From the NCBI GenBank assembly GCA_032718475.1, contig JAUCBJ010004755.1, positions 1 to 50,685 of the forward strand: a DNA stretch of 50,685 nt, given 5' to 3'. The translations under genes were made by a program, and so were the position numbers. The notes under the pieces are model-generated. The model did not search any database. It was not told where the DNA came from and was given only the letters and a program-made list of their open reading frames with translations. This stretch comes from Nemertoderma westbladi. Taxonomy: Eukaryota; Xenacoelomorpha; Nemertodermatida; Nemertodermatidae. Positions 31,903-43,756 of this stretch are shown one piece after another. Position 1 is the first letter of the stretch. The number at the start of each line of letters is the position of its first letter.

Positions 31903-32236
31903 CGTAGGTTTTGATCAATCATTCGACTGGACTCATATACACTAGTCGTATCCATATTTTAGAGTTTTATTTTCGAAGGCCGAAAAATATTGAAAGGAAA
32001 TACTTTATTTTGTAGTCCGATTGGAAATAGTAAATACTTTAACTATATTTGATTTTGTGTATATGACTTTATTTGCTCTAAAGTTTATTGAAAGAGGCAA
32101 AGGAAGTGATTGGGGAGACAAACCCGCGGGTTTGGCTTACTCCTATCACTTACCTGAGCAATCATCAAACCAAGATGATTTGCGCTTTTATAAGAAATTA
32201 AGTAAAGTCCGAAAATGAAAGAAATTATTACGTATT

Positions 32237-32374
32237 TTATATTTAGTTTGATTATCGGCCTTTAATGCAATTTAGTTAAAAATTTAGCCTCAAATACGTT
32301 TATATTTAGTTTGATTATCGGCCTTTAATGCAATTTAGTTAAAAATTTAGCCTCAAATACGTTTATATTTAGTT
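32237..32374 (+). repeat. 63-bp tandem repeat, 2.2 copies
   Basis: Units starting ATTTAGTTT at 32241, 32304 and 32367; the two full copies are identical as read. Confidence 0.92.
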
Positions 32375-32774
32375 TATCTTGTTAATGTTGATCGTTAATT
32401 TGAGATGGGAAATGGGGGACATTGTCCTAGCCATGTTCCATTTCAATAGGTAGACAGTCAATTTGTAAATAAATAAAGGAAGTAATATTTTTGTAATTTA
32501 ATTTTGTATGTAGTAATCATTATGTAGAACGAATGAGAAACAGTATTTTTGTAAATTTAATTTGTATGTAATAATCGTTAACATTGAGAGAGATAATATT
32601 TTGTAATTTTAATTTGTATGTAAATTCATTATGCAATATCTATGGCAATATTTGTAAATAGTAGAATTATTATGTTATTTAGATTGGTTGGAAGAAATTT
32701 ATTTTGTTTTGTATACATCACCTTATACTCTTCTACAATTGGAGGGAAACATTGTATGATTTCCCTTGGAGCGG

Positions 32775-34978
32775 TGTTACGGTATATGGCGCTGTATCCA
32801 TAATATTAGTCATCATGCAGTATGCAATATTAGTCCGTTATGCAGTATGCAATATTAGTCCGTTATACTGTATGTAATATTAGTCCGTTGTGCAGCATGA
32901 TATTTTAGATAAGGCATAATAATGCAGTGGTATTTAGATAGGGAAATCGAAACACCCATATATTTGAATCCATCCATTTTGTATAGTATGTAGCCCTACC
33001 TACGTAATTTTGTATTAGGTTATATGTAGATAGTTCCAGGGTAAGTTTATTCGGACCCTGGATTCCGTGCTTGCTGATATTAGCTTTAGTAGGGCTAGCA
33101 TATAGGGACGCTGTCCTGGCCATTCAGCAGCCAGAGACGTGAACCATTACCATATATGGTAATAATTCGAGGAAAGGGAGCAAATAGGGCTACAATCCGG
33201 CCTCCTTATTGGACTAGCTGCTTCCAGGTTGGTCTAGTGCTAGCACGGACTGGAGAGCCAATAAGAAAGCGATTGAGTCACCCTATTGCATCACCCCATC
33301 CGGATCACCTATAAATTGGCGGTGTGCCGGTAGAGCCTCACAACTCATCACGTGACACCCCACTTATTGCTGTTGTACTTGCTGAGCTGTCCCTATGTAT
33401 TTTTTGACTGATTTTCTGCAATTTGCTAATTTTGATTAGTTTCTTAAAATAATTCGAGTGCGATTATTCTTGCTTGTGTTTCTCAATTAATTCCTGTCGA
33501 TTACTGCTAATTACAACTGAACTATGATTTCTACCTTTTGATTAATGGTTCTACGTGATTCCTTTCTGCGCAATAATCCTAAGGGATTTCTGAGACTGTC
33601 AGACTTTGTGATTTGCATGCGCCGCTACGGTAGCTATTAGCATAATGGAGGGCTAAGGCGCCAGTGGGCGGTGGGCACATCGGGGGGTTGGGCGACTAAG
33701 GGAGAGCGGAGGATTCAAAAGCGGGCAACGCTGGCGGGGGTCAACGTTGCGGTCGGGCAGTTTGGACTGTGGGTTGGAGACCGCTCGCCGGTACAGTAAT
33801 TAGGGGGCTGATGATCCAAGGTTTTGTCTCTATTTAGTATTAGGGGGCAGGAATTGGGTTAGTTAGGAAGCCTAGATGTACCCGGGAGGGGCCTGCATAC
33901 CTTACAGTAAGTAAGTGGGTAAGTACGTAAGTAAGTTGCGAATTATATAATTGCAGATTGTATAATTGCAAGTCGTGCTATTGTGATCTGTGATTGCTGA
34001 CACTGATTGGTGTGTTACTGAAGTGTGCCTGTGATTACGAATGCTTAGGTAGGCACCCTTTCCCTTTTGATTGATTTCTATTTCTTAGTTACAACAAATA
34101 ATTACTGATTAGGTCAAAGTAATACGGCATTTTAGGCTATTACTAGTGAAACCTGTTGTGTAATAAATTAGAATTACGCATTCTGGAACTCTTAGTAATT
34201 AGTGCGCTGTTACATATTTGTGACTGTAATTAATTAGTAAAATTAAGAATTAGTACGCAGCATAGCGGAGAGTAGCTAAGGTAATAATTAGAGTACCGTA
34301 AACTATTCACGCTGAGCGGTTATTTGAATTAGCGGGCAATAAACTAGATCGCAATAGTTAGTACGCAAGACACTAGTAAGTTGCTGGCCTAAAGCCAGCT
34401 GCAGGCAAGTTTAGACCCAGAGCGGTATCACCTACGAAAGACATTGTACTGTACCAATTTTGATTTATTTAAATATTCTCGCATTCACACATTCCGTTAG
34501 GGAACCCCCAGTATTCGCGATTAGAAAAGACGTAGGCATTAGCGTATTTCAGTAGTAAAATTAGGCGTAAGAATATACTCTGAGTGCAAAGCCCCTCGCA
34601 CTCGTCTTAAGTAAGCTTAGGGAGCCGACTCGGGTTTATTGTTTTGGTTATTCCCGCGTGGCTCATAGATTCGAACAGTTAGCTCTCTATCGAGCGATCG
34701 GTAGAGAAAGGAACAAGCGATTTTGCAGGAGTTGTGTAAATTTAGTAAAATATATTAGCGGACGGCAGATTAGCGCCATCCAACGGTAAGTAGCGGTTTT
34801 GTATTTAGCAACCCTTACAATTTAGTAATAGCACGCTCCTGATCCCCTTTACTTAACAGTAGAGCAGTCTTTGTGTCTTATTGGTTAGGCGAGAGCTCAT
34901 TAGGTTGGCAGAGAGGTATACGGGTATTTGTCTGTTCAACAGTTCTGCTGTTAGTATAGGTGTCGCGGTTGTTTAACA
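32775..34978 (+). repeat. 3' LTR, 2204 bp
   Basis: Second LTR, TG to CA. It repeats the U3 25-bp array, the CArG palindrome and the TATA box (33310) of the 5' LTR. Confidence 0.93.
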
Positions 34979-34983
34979 TATAA
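34979..34983 (+). repeat. TSD TATAA, right
   Basis: Partner of 18273-18277. Confidence 0.9.
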
Positions 34984-35775
34984 TGTTTCTTCAGTTTCAA
35001 TATGGTTATCATTTTAAAAAGAAACCAATTCAGGATCAAGTACCTCACATGTTGCTATGTTCAGACCATAATTTGCCAGGCAATCATGTCATTTCTTGTT
35101 GCCATGGCTACCAAAAATATTATTTAATATGTGAAAATTCCTTCAGAAACATTATATATGTTCTTCAGATGCATGTCAATATGTTACATAGTCAACATTC
35201 ATGATCACAAGCGAAGTCATTATTCTGCATATTTTAGTATGTAGTTTATATGTAGTAGTAACGTATTTGGCATTTTATTGGCAATGGAAGTTAATCATAT
35301 TAAAGATTATTGAAAAAAATTGTGTGGAGTCTGCTACAGTTATTTTATTTAACAAAGTCTTGAATTTTTACCATAGCAACGGGAGTTTTGATCCTAATTC
35401 GGGAGTGACTTGTTAAAAATACTCAAAATTCGGTTTAATGTACATCTCAGTATTTTGTACCATAAGATGCTGTAGAAAATTACAAAAATAAATTTGAATG
35501 ACGTTAATGTACTTAGCAACGAAAGTTTTCCTTAGCAACCGGGGTCTTTTTGTACCAACATCGCGTTATATAGTGATAACATGTTTTTTATTGAGCAGTG
35601 AAGTTTAAATAACAGTAGTAAGTTCTCCTTGGCAACGTTGAATTGTGTTTAGCAACAGCGAGTTACCTTAGCAATGGGTAGTTTTACAAGGTAGCAACGA
35701 GTTTTCAAATACTGTAATTTCCAAGTTTTCTACATCAATGTTGAATCTTACTTATCAATGGCGAGTTTTCCTCAG
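34979..35775 (+). repeat. Long inverted repeat, left arm, inner part
   Basis: Reverse complement of 37151-37758 plus 38423-38640. It carries many (C)TTAGCAAC and GTTGCCATGG motifs. Its inner end meets the RTE insertion at 35776. Small frames here (34983-35416) are not conserved in the other arm and are not called. Confidence 0.85.
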
Positions 35776-36827
35776 CTACTACTAGGATCGGCATGCTGCA
35801 TTGCAGCTGCATTTTTAAGAATGCTGTGCCGGCTTGTCGACAAAATTGCGCCACCACAACTCCCTAACACACATGACATTTGCTGGATCATCCGCATCTT
35901 CAAGGCCAGTGTCCTTTAAGATGCGTCTCAAGAAAGTCATGGGCTGTCCACCATGCTTATTCACTCCATGAGGCAGCCAAAGTACAAGATTATGCACTGG
36001 CTGGTCCTCACGGCGAAAGCAATGTCCTGCAAAGCGGAGGCGATTTTGTTCTAGTGTCAAGCTTGGGGGAACCAATGAGACACCACCAATGTTATATAGT
36101 GTCTGGTTGGAGATGTATGCATTGCACTTGACACAATGAACCCGGCGTAGCATTCTTGTGAATGTGCCATCCAGATATTTGGTGTCCTCAACAGTTAGAG
36201 CACAGCATGGACTCCCGTAGATGAGTACTGGAACTACGGCTGCTCTAAATAATCGGACCTTAAGTTTCCGATTAATTCTCAGTCACTTCCAAATCCTGGA
36301 AAGCCTATTCTAGACTGCCCATGCCTTTCCCTTACATATTCGAAGATCCTCAGCTGACTTCCGGATCCATGATCCCAGGTAAGAGAAGTCGTCCACATGC
36401 TCAAGCATACCATCCTTTGAGTTTATGCTCATCCGGTCAGAGACTTGCTGAGGACTTTCAAAGTTAACTGTCAAAATTTTGGTCTTTCTGGAGTTAATAA
36501 AAAGACCAACATTAGAAGCAGCCTGTTCTAATGAGCTGAGGAGCCGTTGGGCTCCCTCTAGTGATTCTGAGAGTACTCCTAAGTCATTAGCAAAGTCTAG
36601 ATCAGTTAGGTGCTTGGCAGGATTTCATCGACTTCTGGAGGCAGTAGGTGGAGTTACCATCACCCCATTACCAATCATTATGATGATCTAAGGACATGCG
36701 TAGAACATAGTCAACCACAATTAATTATGAACAAGAATGGTGCAAGTGTGTCTGTCTCCCTGGAGGACGCCCCATAACACTTCAAATGGTTCTGTGTCAC
36801 CGTCAACAGTAGACACAAATGTTGTCA
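35776..36827 (-). pseudogene. Decayed RTE-like LINE copy
   Basis: Minus-strand copy of the element at 222-1730. It starts at the equivalent of about 692 (after GACACAAATGTTGTC the match ends) and runs to the shared CTAGTAGTAG tail. The longest surviving frame, 36153-35815, covers the C-terminal 112 residues. Frameshifts and small indels (for example near 36280 and 36680) break the rest. No clear target-site duplication was seen. Confidence 0.85.
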
Positions 36828-37150
36828 AATACACAAATACAACAGCGCTTGGTCAAACAGAGTTAGAGCTTTCATACACGATATGGGTAATCTTCCTGCC
36901 ACAGGAGCGGTTTATCACCAGATATGCAGAGTCAATTTTCGTACAGGTAAACATATACCACAAGTATTTAGTATAAATTCCATATCGGTATCCAATCTAA
37001 CCAAAAACTATCTAACTGACAAGCAATATCTGTGAGTAGCACACCAAGAGTAATATAATTTATTATATAAGGTACTGGTACAGTAAAATACCAGTATTTA
37101 TTACTGTATTTCTGATACCATATAAAATATTTAAAATATTCTGTAAATAT
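36828..37150. other. Centre of the long inverted repeat
   Basis: About 320 bases between the two arms, apart from the RTE insertion. AT-rich; no coding potential recognised. Confidence 0.5.
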
Positions 37151-39117
37151 ATTGCTAAGGAAAACTTGCCATTGGTAAGTAAGATTCAACATTGATGTAG
37201 AAAACTTGGTAATTACAGTATTTGAAAACGCGTTGCTACCTTGTGAAACTAACCATTGCTAAGGTAATTCGCTGTTGCTATATGCCTACACAATTCAACG
37301 TTGCCAAGGAGAACTTACTACTGTTATTTAAACTTCACATCTCAATAAAAAACATGTTATCGCTATAAAACGCGATGATGGTATAAAAAGACCCCGGTTG
37401 CTAAGGAAAACTTTCGTTGCTAAGTACATTATCGAATATAATTTTGTAATTTTCTACTGCATCTTATGGTACAAAATACTGAGATGTACATTAAACCGAA
37501 TTTTGAGTATTTTTAACAAGTCACTCCCGAATTAGGATCAAAACTCCCGTTGCTATGGTAAAAATTCAAGACTTTGTTAAATAAAATAACTGTAGCAGAC
37601 TCCACACAATTTTTTTCAATAATCTTTAATATGATTAACTTCCAATGTCAATAAAATGCCAAATACGTTACTATAACTACATAAATACTAAAATATGCCC
37701 ATTGCTATGGTAACAACAGAATAATTACTTCGCTTGTGATCATGAATGTTGACTATATTGTAAGCGGATTCAATTCCACTTCATTACCCACCAGAAAATT
37801 GGACTAGTGGCGTTTAGCAATATGTTGGGGATACGAGATTACCAATATTAATCTCGTCTCATAACCAACATTTGGGGGGGGGGGGGGGGGCTCACAAGCC
37901 CCAAAGCCACAGAGAAAGGTGAGAGGTCAAACCACCTCGGAGGGAATACAGCTAGTGGAGGCTAGCAGCGGAGGGGAAACACTCATAGGGAGTGCCAAAG
38001 TGACAATTAGTATATTAGCCAATAGTGGGGAGGGAAGCACGTGATAGGGAACAGGAAAGCATCCATTGGGTAGAGGGCCAAAGTAGAGTAGGAGGTATAA
38101 CCAATATTCAATGTGTGATTAATCATATACTATCTTACATTACTGGTTTACCGGTCAGTTGTGTTATTCAGTTCAGTCAGTGCAGACTGGTCATAGTTAA
38201 TGACCGCCACCGCCATACCGGTAACAATTAACCTGTATTTTTCTGCTATATTCATATTCAATTACTGACGTGCTATTTTCGCCTATATTAATCAGTATTG
38301 AGAAATAACAAAACTCCTACTGTTTTCCCCAAAGGCCTTCGGCCAAAGCGAATAGTACGATAAGCCAGCAGAACGGTGACGAGTACATTTATAACCCGGT
38401 CGGGATCTCCGATCCCGTCACATATGTAACATATTGATATGCATCTAAAGAACATATAAAGTGTTTCTGATGGAATTTTCACATATTAAATAATATTTTT
38501 GGTTGCCATGGCAACAAGAAATGACATGATTTGCTGGCAAATTATGGTCTGAACATAGCAACATGTGAGGTACTTGATCCTGAATTTGTTTCTTTTTAAA
38601 ATGATAGTAACCATATTTAAACTGAAGAAACATTATAGGTGATATTATTTTCTTATTACCTAGGTTACAGGCCAACTACTAATCCACTTCAACGCCGAAT
38701 CTAGAAAAAAAACAATTATGCTTAAGGACAATATAATTACAGAGTTTCCTGATTTTGCAACAATGGGAACACGCAATACGGATACGTTTCCAAAATTTCA
38801 AAAATTTACTGTACACTTAATTTCGACGATGTAATTCTCATAGTTGTCATGGTAACCGGGTTTCAAAACGTGCCCCATCGGATTATCCGATAGTGATTTG
38901 GGTGGGGTAGGTCAAGGTTCGAATTCCGTAGGATTATAGGAAATGGTTTATTGATTTTTTTGTTAATTGATTTATGTATGACTTTCTGTTGCCATGGTGA
39001 AATGGTCTATTTAACCAAGTTCCAACAACCCGATTTGGGCCGATTTTGGATATGTTGATAAGCATAAAATTTGGGCCTAGAAAATATTAAATTAAATTAT
39101 GTTGCAATTTGTCCGAG
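37151..39117 (-). repeat. Long inverted repeat, right arm
   Basis: Reverse complement of 34979-35775 followed by 17831-18277, interrupted by the solo LTR at 37759-38422. It preserves the empty site of the 16.7-kb BEL insertion. The outer end is CAATTTGTCCGAG (39117). Arms are roughly 1.25 kb and visibly diverged by point changes and small indels. Confidence 0.85.
37759..38422 (+). repeat. Solo LTR, 664 bp
   Basis: Begins TGTAAGCGG and ends CCGTCACA, flanked by TATAT (37754-37758) and TATGT (38423-38427); the opposite arm shows the unoccupied GACTATGTAAC. It is related to the split LTR at 15445/17370. It contains a G17 run (37874-37890) and a CGGGATC-TCC-GATCCCG hairpin near the end. A solo LTR arises by recombination between the two LTRs of an element. 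Confidence 0.8.
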
Positions 39118-40860
39118 GTTGAGCCCTTTTTTCGCCTATTTTGACTGGACTACTAATATAATACATAAGGGCATTCTAGAAAAAATTAAATTTCATGTTT
39201 TGTGATTTACTTTTGGTCATTTGACTTTGACTTTGACTCGGTAGTGTGAACGCGGCCTTACGTTAAACAAAAGTCAATAGTTATTATTTTAAAGAATCAA
39301 CAAAAGGAAGTAACAATTTTTTGTCAGACTTTTTAACACGCATCAACCTCATAAAAACTTTTGATACTATTGACCATAATATTAGCCTCAATAAACTTAA
39401 CTCCTACGGCACAGCATCCCTGGTATCCCTAACCAACAAATTTATAGTTTTCTTACTGGCCGCATTTTACTACGTGATTGGCACGGGGTCATTTTAGAAA
39501 TGTTTTAGATCTTGGCTCAAAAATTAAAATTTTTAAGGTATAAAGGTTTTCGAGGTGGCTCATTACGATAAAACTAGTTAAAAACATTTCTGGTAATGCA
39601 ATTTCATTTTCGGTGCTTGTTCTGGTTGGACGAAAAATTCAAGTAGCATAAAATTTCAAACGCCAAAAATTGAATTTGGTTGGATATTTTGGATGTTTTA
39701 TATTTTATTAACACGATAATTCTGAGTGTTATATTCGTGATCAGTTTCCCACAAAACCTTTATGTCATAAAATCAGTTTGATTTGGTAATGATTTTTTAT
39801 TAGAAAATCTGTGATATTTGCATTTTCCACACATTGACACATATCCAAAAGTGACCTAATCAACGTACGATATATTTCAGTATTCGTGACAAGCATCCCA
39901 AAAAACTTATAAGGTCAAAAAATTTTTAATTTGGTGGTATTTTTTATTATGCCCTAATGTTGCACATTCAGAATTCCCAAAAATTTTCTAGAATGTTACA
40001 CTGTATTTGAGTTTTAGATCATGATCAGCATCCAAAAAAACCGCTATATACTGCAAATTAATTTTAGTGAGCTACAAAATATAGGTGCCAGAAAGGGAGC
40101 ACAGCATGAAAACTAACATACTGTAGCTATATAAATGGCGTTTGCTCTGATGGATAGTCCGAAAACTTTTAGGAAAAGTCACGAAATCTCGAAATATCTT
40201 TCCAAACAAATCTGGCTGAAAGATACAGATGAATTAAAAAAAAAGTCTAAACAAACACAACAAATACAAATACAACATGAATACACATGAATAATTATGG
40301 AAACTTGATTCATTTAGCGGCCACTACAGTTTAACAATACATAGTTTGAAACCTAAAAAACAAGGAAATATACTTTAGGATTACAATGTTGCATGCTATT
40401 TAAGGTATGTATGGTATGGTATATAACTATGCTTGGCATGCTATCGTCCGACCCTTAGTCTTAGAGCATGCTACAGTTTATGTTTGGTTTGCTGATATAA
40501 GATGTATGCTATGCATGCTATGATAACTAATTGTAGATGTTATGTTAGGTATGTATCCTAACATTTCACGACTACTAGAAACGATATTCTAGCGACAGGA
40601 ATATAATCCATTAGCAGTTAGTATTGAAAACACTTCCCCCTTACAAATTCAGTATGTGCTATATTATTATAGCCATTATTTATGTGCTTCTATAAATTTC
40701 ATTATTATTCTATATCTATAATATTGTTATAGGGCCTATTCTATATTTGTCATTGTCTCGACCAGCTGAATTATTATAATAGTTATGCGTTATGTTATGT
40801 TAGGTATGTATGCTATGGTAATATACTATGCTATGCTATGCTATAATATGACATTTCCTT
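39118..40860. other. Non-coding region with old LINE scrap and ATGCT-rich DNA
   Basis: Apart from the LINE fragment at 39341-39465 I see no gene. GGCCGCGTTCACACTAC in reverse (39230-39256) is shared with 45867. From 40400 to 40850 GTATG/ATGCT words recur, ending in CTATGCTATGCTATGCTAT (about 40827). Confidence 0.5.
39341..39465 (+). pseudogene. LINE reverse-transcriptase fragment
   Basis: A short frame reads KTFDTIDHNISLNKLNSYG, the motif-A region of CR1/Jockey-type reverse transcriptases, and then decays. Confidence 0.6.
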
Positions 40861-40879
40861 CATTGGGTGTTTCCAATGG

Positions 40880-41970
40880 GAGATTTGTCTTGAAGGACCC
40901 AGACCAATTTAAATGGCCCTTAGGAACAGTGTCTACTGAGGGCCATTTAAGTGGCTCCAATGAGACATTGTCTTGAATGGGCCACTTTAACTTTTTACCC
41001 TTTTTACACCTTTAACCCTATTCATACCGGAAATAATAATAAAAAATTAACTCTTATTATTGTGCCTAAATTCACATTTTTAGGTTTTCTGGGGCGCTGA
41101 TTATATAAGGGAAATATTCCAATTTCGTGGGAAGTTTTTTTATTAAAATTTTGTTATTAGTTTTGTTTAGTATTAATTTGGCACACACCTCCGAAAAATA
41201 CAATTTGAAATGTCTAAAGCCGTTTGTATTTATTCCCATGAATTCAGAACCAACGTAAAACACATGTAATGCGAGAAACAAGATGTAGAAATCAATTCGT
41301 ATGTATTGCCATCTAGGGCCATTTTAGATTTAAGTGGCTCAAATGAGACATTGTCTTAAATGGGCCGCTTCCTTATAAATGACCTTTACGAACATTGTCT
41401 ACTGAGGGCCATTTTACATTTAAGTGGCTCAAATGAGACATTGTCTTGAATGGGCCACTTCCTTTTAAATGACCTTTACGAACATTGTCTACTGAAAGCC
41501 ATTTTACATTTAAGTGGCTCAAATGAGACATTGTCTTAAAAGGGCCACTTCCTTTTAAATGGCCCTTACGAACATTGTCTACTCACTACTGAGGGCTATT
41601 TTATATTTAAGTGGCTCAAATGAGACATTGTCTTAAATGGGCCGCTTCCTTATAAAAGACCTTTACGAACATTGTCTACTGAGGGCCATTTTACATTTAA
41701 GTGGCTCAAATGAGACATTGTCTTAAAAGGGCCACTTCCTTTTAAATGGCCCTTACGAACATTGTCTACTCACTACTGAGGGCTATTTTATATTTAAGTG
41801 GCTCAAATGAGACATTGCCTTAAATGGGCCACTTCCTTTTAAATGGCCCTTTCGAACATTGTCTACTCACTACTGAGGGCTATTTTATATTTAAGTGGCT
41901 CAAATTGGACATTGTCATGAATGGGCCACTTCCTTTTAAATGGCCCTTAGGAACTTTGTCTAATGAGGGC
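40880..41970 (+). repeat. Satellite-like array, 91-98-bp unit
   Basis: About seven units (41310-41960) share GAACATTGTCTACT, GAGGGCCATTTTA, TTTAAGTGGCTCAAATGAGA, CATTGTCTT and GGGCCACTTCCTTTTAAATG. Some carry an extra CACTACT, which explains the two lengths. A separate diverged unit is at about 40890-40990. Within each unit AAGTGGCTC and GGGCCACTT form an imperfect inverted repeat. Confidence 0.9.
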
Positions 41971-42029
41971 CACAATCATTAATATCGGAATTGAATTGCC
42001 GTAATACAATAGGTTACTTTAGGTAGTAA

Positions 42030-43226
42030 CAACACAACCCCCCCCCCCCCCCCCCCCCCCCATATCAACCAATTTGACTGAGGTGGAACCTGACAAAGAC
42101 AAAATTTTCACCCCTTTGCGAATCCCCTAGTTTCTAATACAAAACATTCCTTGATTTTGAAGATACAGAGATTTGAAAATATGAAATGGCCCTTAAACCT
42201 AAAACAAATATATTAAATGGCCTTCCAAAGAAAACATATCCGTGTTAGATTGTGTTCATATTGTGCAGTTAAATTACATTAAATTTATTAATAGTGGCCC
42301 TAACAAAATATAAAAATATAAAAAATGGCCCTAAATTTACAAAATTACATTCCTAAACTACAATCAGAGGTGTGACGCTGAATGTGGCTTCTACTAAAAG
42401 GCCCGTGCTCCACTGGTAACTCATAAGGTTAGCACGAACTTAGTTCCAATCGCACATTTTCAAAGGCGAACTTATGTAGTTTCAATTGAAACGCATTTAG
42501 TTCCAAAATAAATTTTACAAAGCGAACTTAGTTCCAATCGAGGCGAACTTAGTTCCAATCCCAGAATATCAAAACGAACTTAGTTCCAATGGAAGCGAAT
42601 TTAGTTCCAATGGATGTGAATTTAGTTCCAATGCATGCGAATTTAGTTCCAATGCATGCGAATGTAGTTCCAATGGATGCGAATTTAGTTCCAATGGAAG
42701 CGAATTTAGTTCCAATGGGTACGAACTTTTTTCTCTAGTTATTGGAACTAAGTTCGCCTAAATTGGAAATAAATTCGCCAAAATTGGAACTAAATTCGTT
42801 TCCATTGGAACTAAATTCTTTTCCATTGGAACTAAATTCGCATGAGGCGAAAATTGGAACTTAGTACGGGGAATCGTAATTGCCAATTGCCAAATTATAT
42901 TTTCCAATTGGCTGCAATATATATACTGTAAATCTAAAAGGTCATTATTTATATATTTTGATATTTTGATAGGGCCACTGTTAATAAATTTAATGTAATT
43001 TAACTGTACAATATGAACTCAATCTAACATGAGTGTATTTTCCTAGGAAGGCCATTTAATGTTTGTTTTGGGTTTTAGGGCCATTTCATATCTCTGTATT
43101 TCTAATTCAGGGAATATTCTAAGGAAATCTTGATATCGCACTTCAATTTGGATTTTGGTGGATATTATTTATTATATAATACAATAACTGCTGTAAACAA
43201 CGGTATGGGAGGTATGAGGGGAGGGG
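42030..43226. repeat. Fold-back element around a 21-bp unit array
   Basis: The left part (about 42160-42330) is the reverse complement of the right part (about 42960-43115), sharing GGCCATTT, TTAGGGCCATTTCATA and AATCTAACA(T/C) words. Poly-C (42038-42061) faces the G-rich GGGGAGGGGG (about 43218). The centre is the hairpin array at 42428-42870. Confidence 0.75.
42428..42870. repeat. Head-to-head 21-bp repeat array
   Basis: About eleven copies of ATGCGAATTTAGTTCCAATG in forward orientation are followed, after a short centre near 42735, by about six in reverse (CATTGGAACTAAATTCG). The whole would fold into one long imperfect hairpin. Confidence 0.9.
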
Positions 43227-43756
43227 GTTAACTATAATATGCTGCGCCTGATATAATCTGAAATTTACAGGTACAGAGATTATAAATGCACGTTTTTGTA
43301 TGGAAAATGTGCCTGAGCTAGTATTATGCACCTTAATTATTACTATAATGATTGCCAGGTATCCTGTCAAAATGATTATAAAATATGAAATATCGAAGGT
43401 TTTAAATTTTGTGAAATTTAAAACTGCATATAAAAAACTTAAAAATCTGCATATGGATCATTTTCTCCCCAATGATGCAGCGCAGGTTGTATTATAGTAT
43501 TGATTTCACAAGTTTCAGCTTAACGAATCATAAATAACGAAACTGGAGGAGGATTTCACTTTACTATTATTACTTACTTTTATTATTAACTTATAAGGCA
43601 ATGGGCAAATGGCAAGGCAAGCAGTAGAAGCCACCTTTGCCTCACATCTCTGATTGTAATCCCAATTATCCTTCCCCCTGCCTTTTCCGTTTGACACATG
43701 TCTGTCTGCCAGTCTATTTCTGCCAATAGACATCAATAAAATTACTTTATGAATTT
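43227..43756. other. Spacer between two direct copies of the fold-back arm
   Basis: No gene recognised. A 66-codon frame at 43300-43497 has no recognisable similarity. Confidence 0.4.

Larger units (their letters stand above)
31841..32774 (+). other. 3' untranslated region of the BEL element
   Basis: AT-rich and non-coding. It holds hairpin copy 2, the perfect palindrome CAAACCCGCGGGTTTG (32119-32134), a 63-bp tandem repeat and degenerate AATTTTGTATGTA repeats (32500-32640). The purine-rich GGAGGGAAAC (about 32741) and CTTGGAGCGG next to the LTR are the only polypurine candidates. Confidence 0.55.
18278..34978 (+). mobile_element. Full-length BEL/Pao LTR retrotransposon, 16.7 kb
   Basis: Two LTRs (18278-20482 and 32775-34978) begin TG and end CA and are flanked by TATAA. 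Between them lie a 1.2-kb leader, an unbroken Gag-Pol frame (21680-30016), a further ORF (30773-31480) and a 1.3-kb 3' untranslated part. The domain order protease, reverse transcriptase, RNase H, integrase and the C-terminal DUF5641-like domain is that of BEL/Pao (Belpaoviridae). At 16.7 kb it is long for the group because of its LTRs, the large N-terminal Gag extension and the 3' region. No obvious tRNA primer-binding site was found next to the 5' LTR (GTAAGGTATGTG follows it). Confidence 0.93.

Noticed and set aside
38905-38945. GGTTCGAATTCC resembling a tRNA B box
   Set aside because: No A box or cloverleaf could be placed, and the other arm has lost the motif.
42428-42870. CRISPR-like array of 21-bp repeats
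   Set aside because: Units are adjacent with no unique spacers, they invert at the centre, and the genome is eukaryotic.
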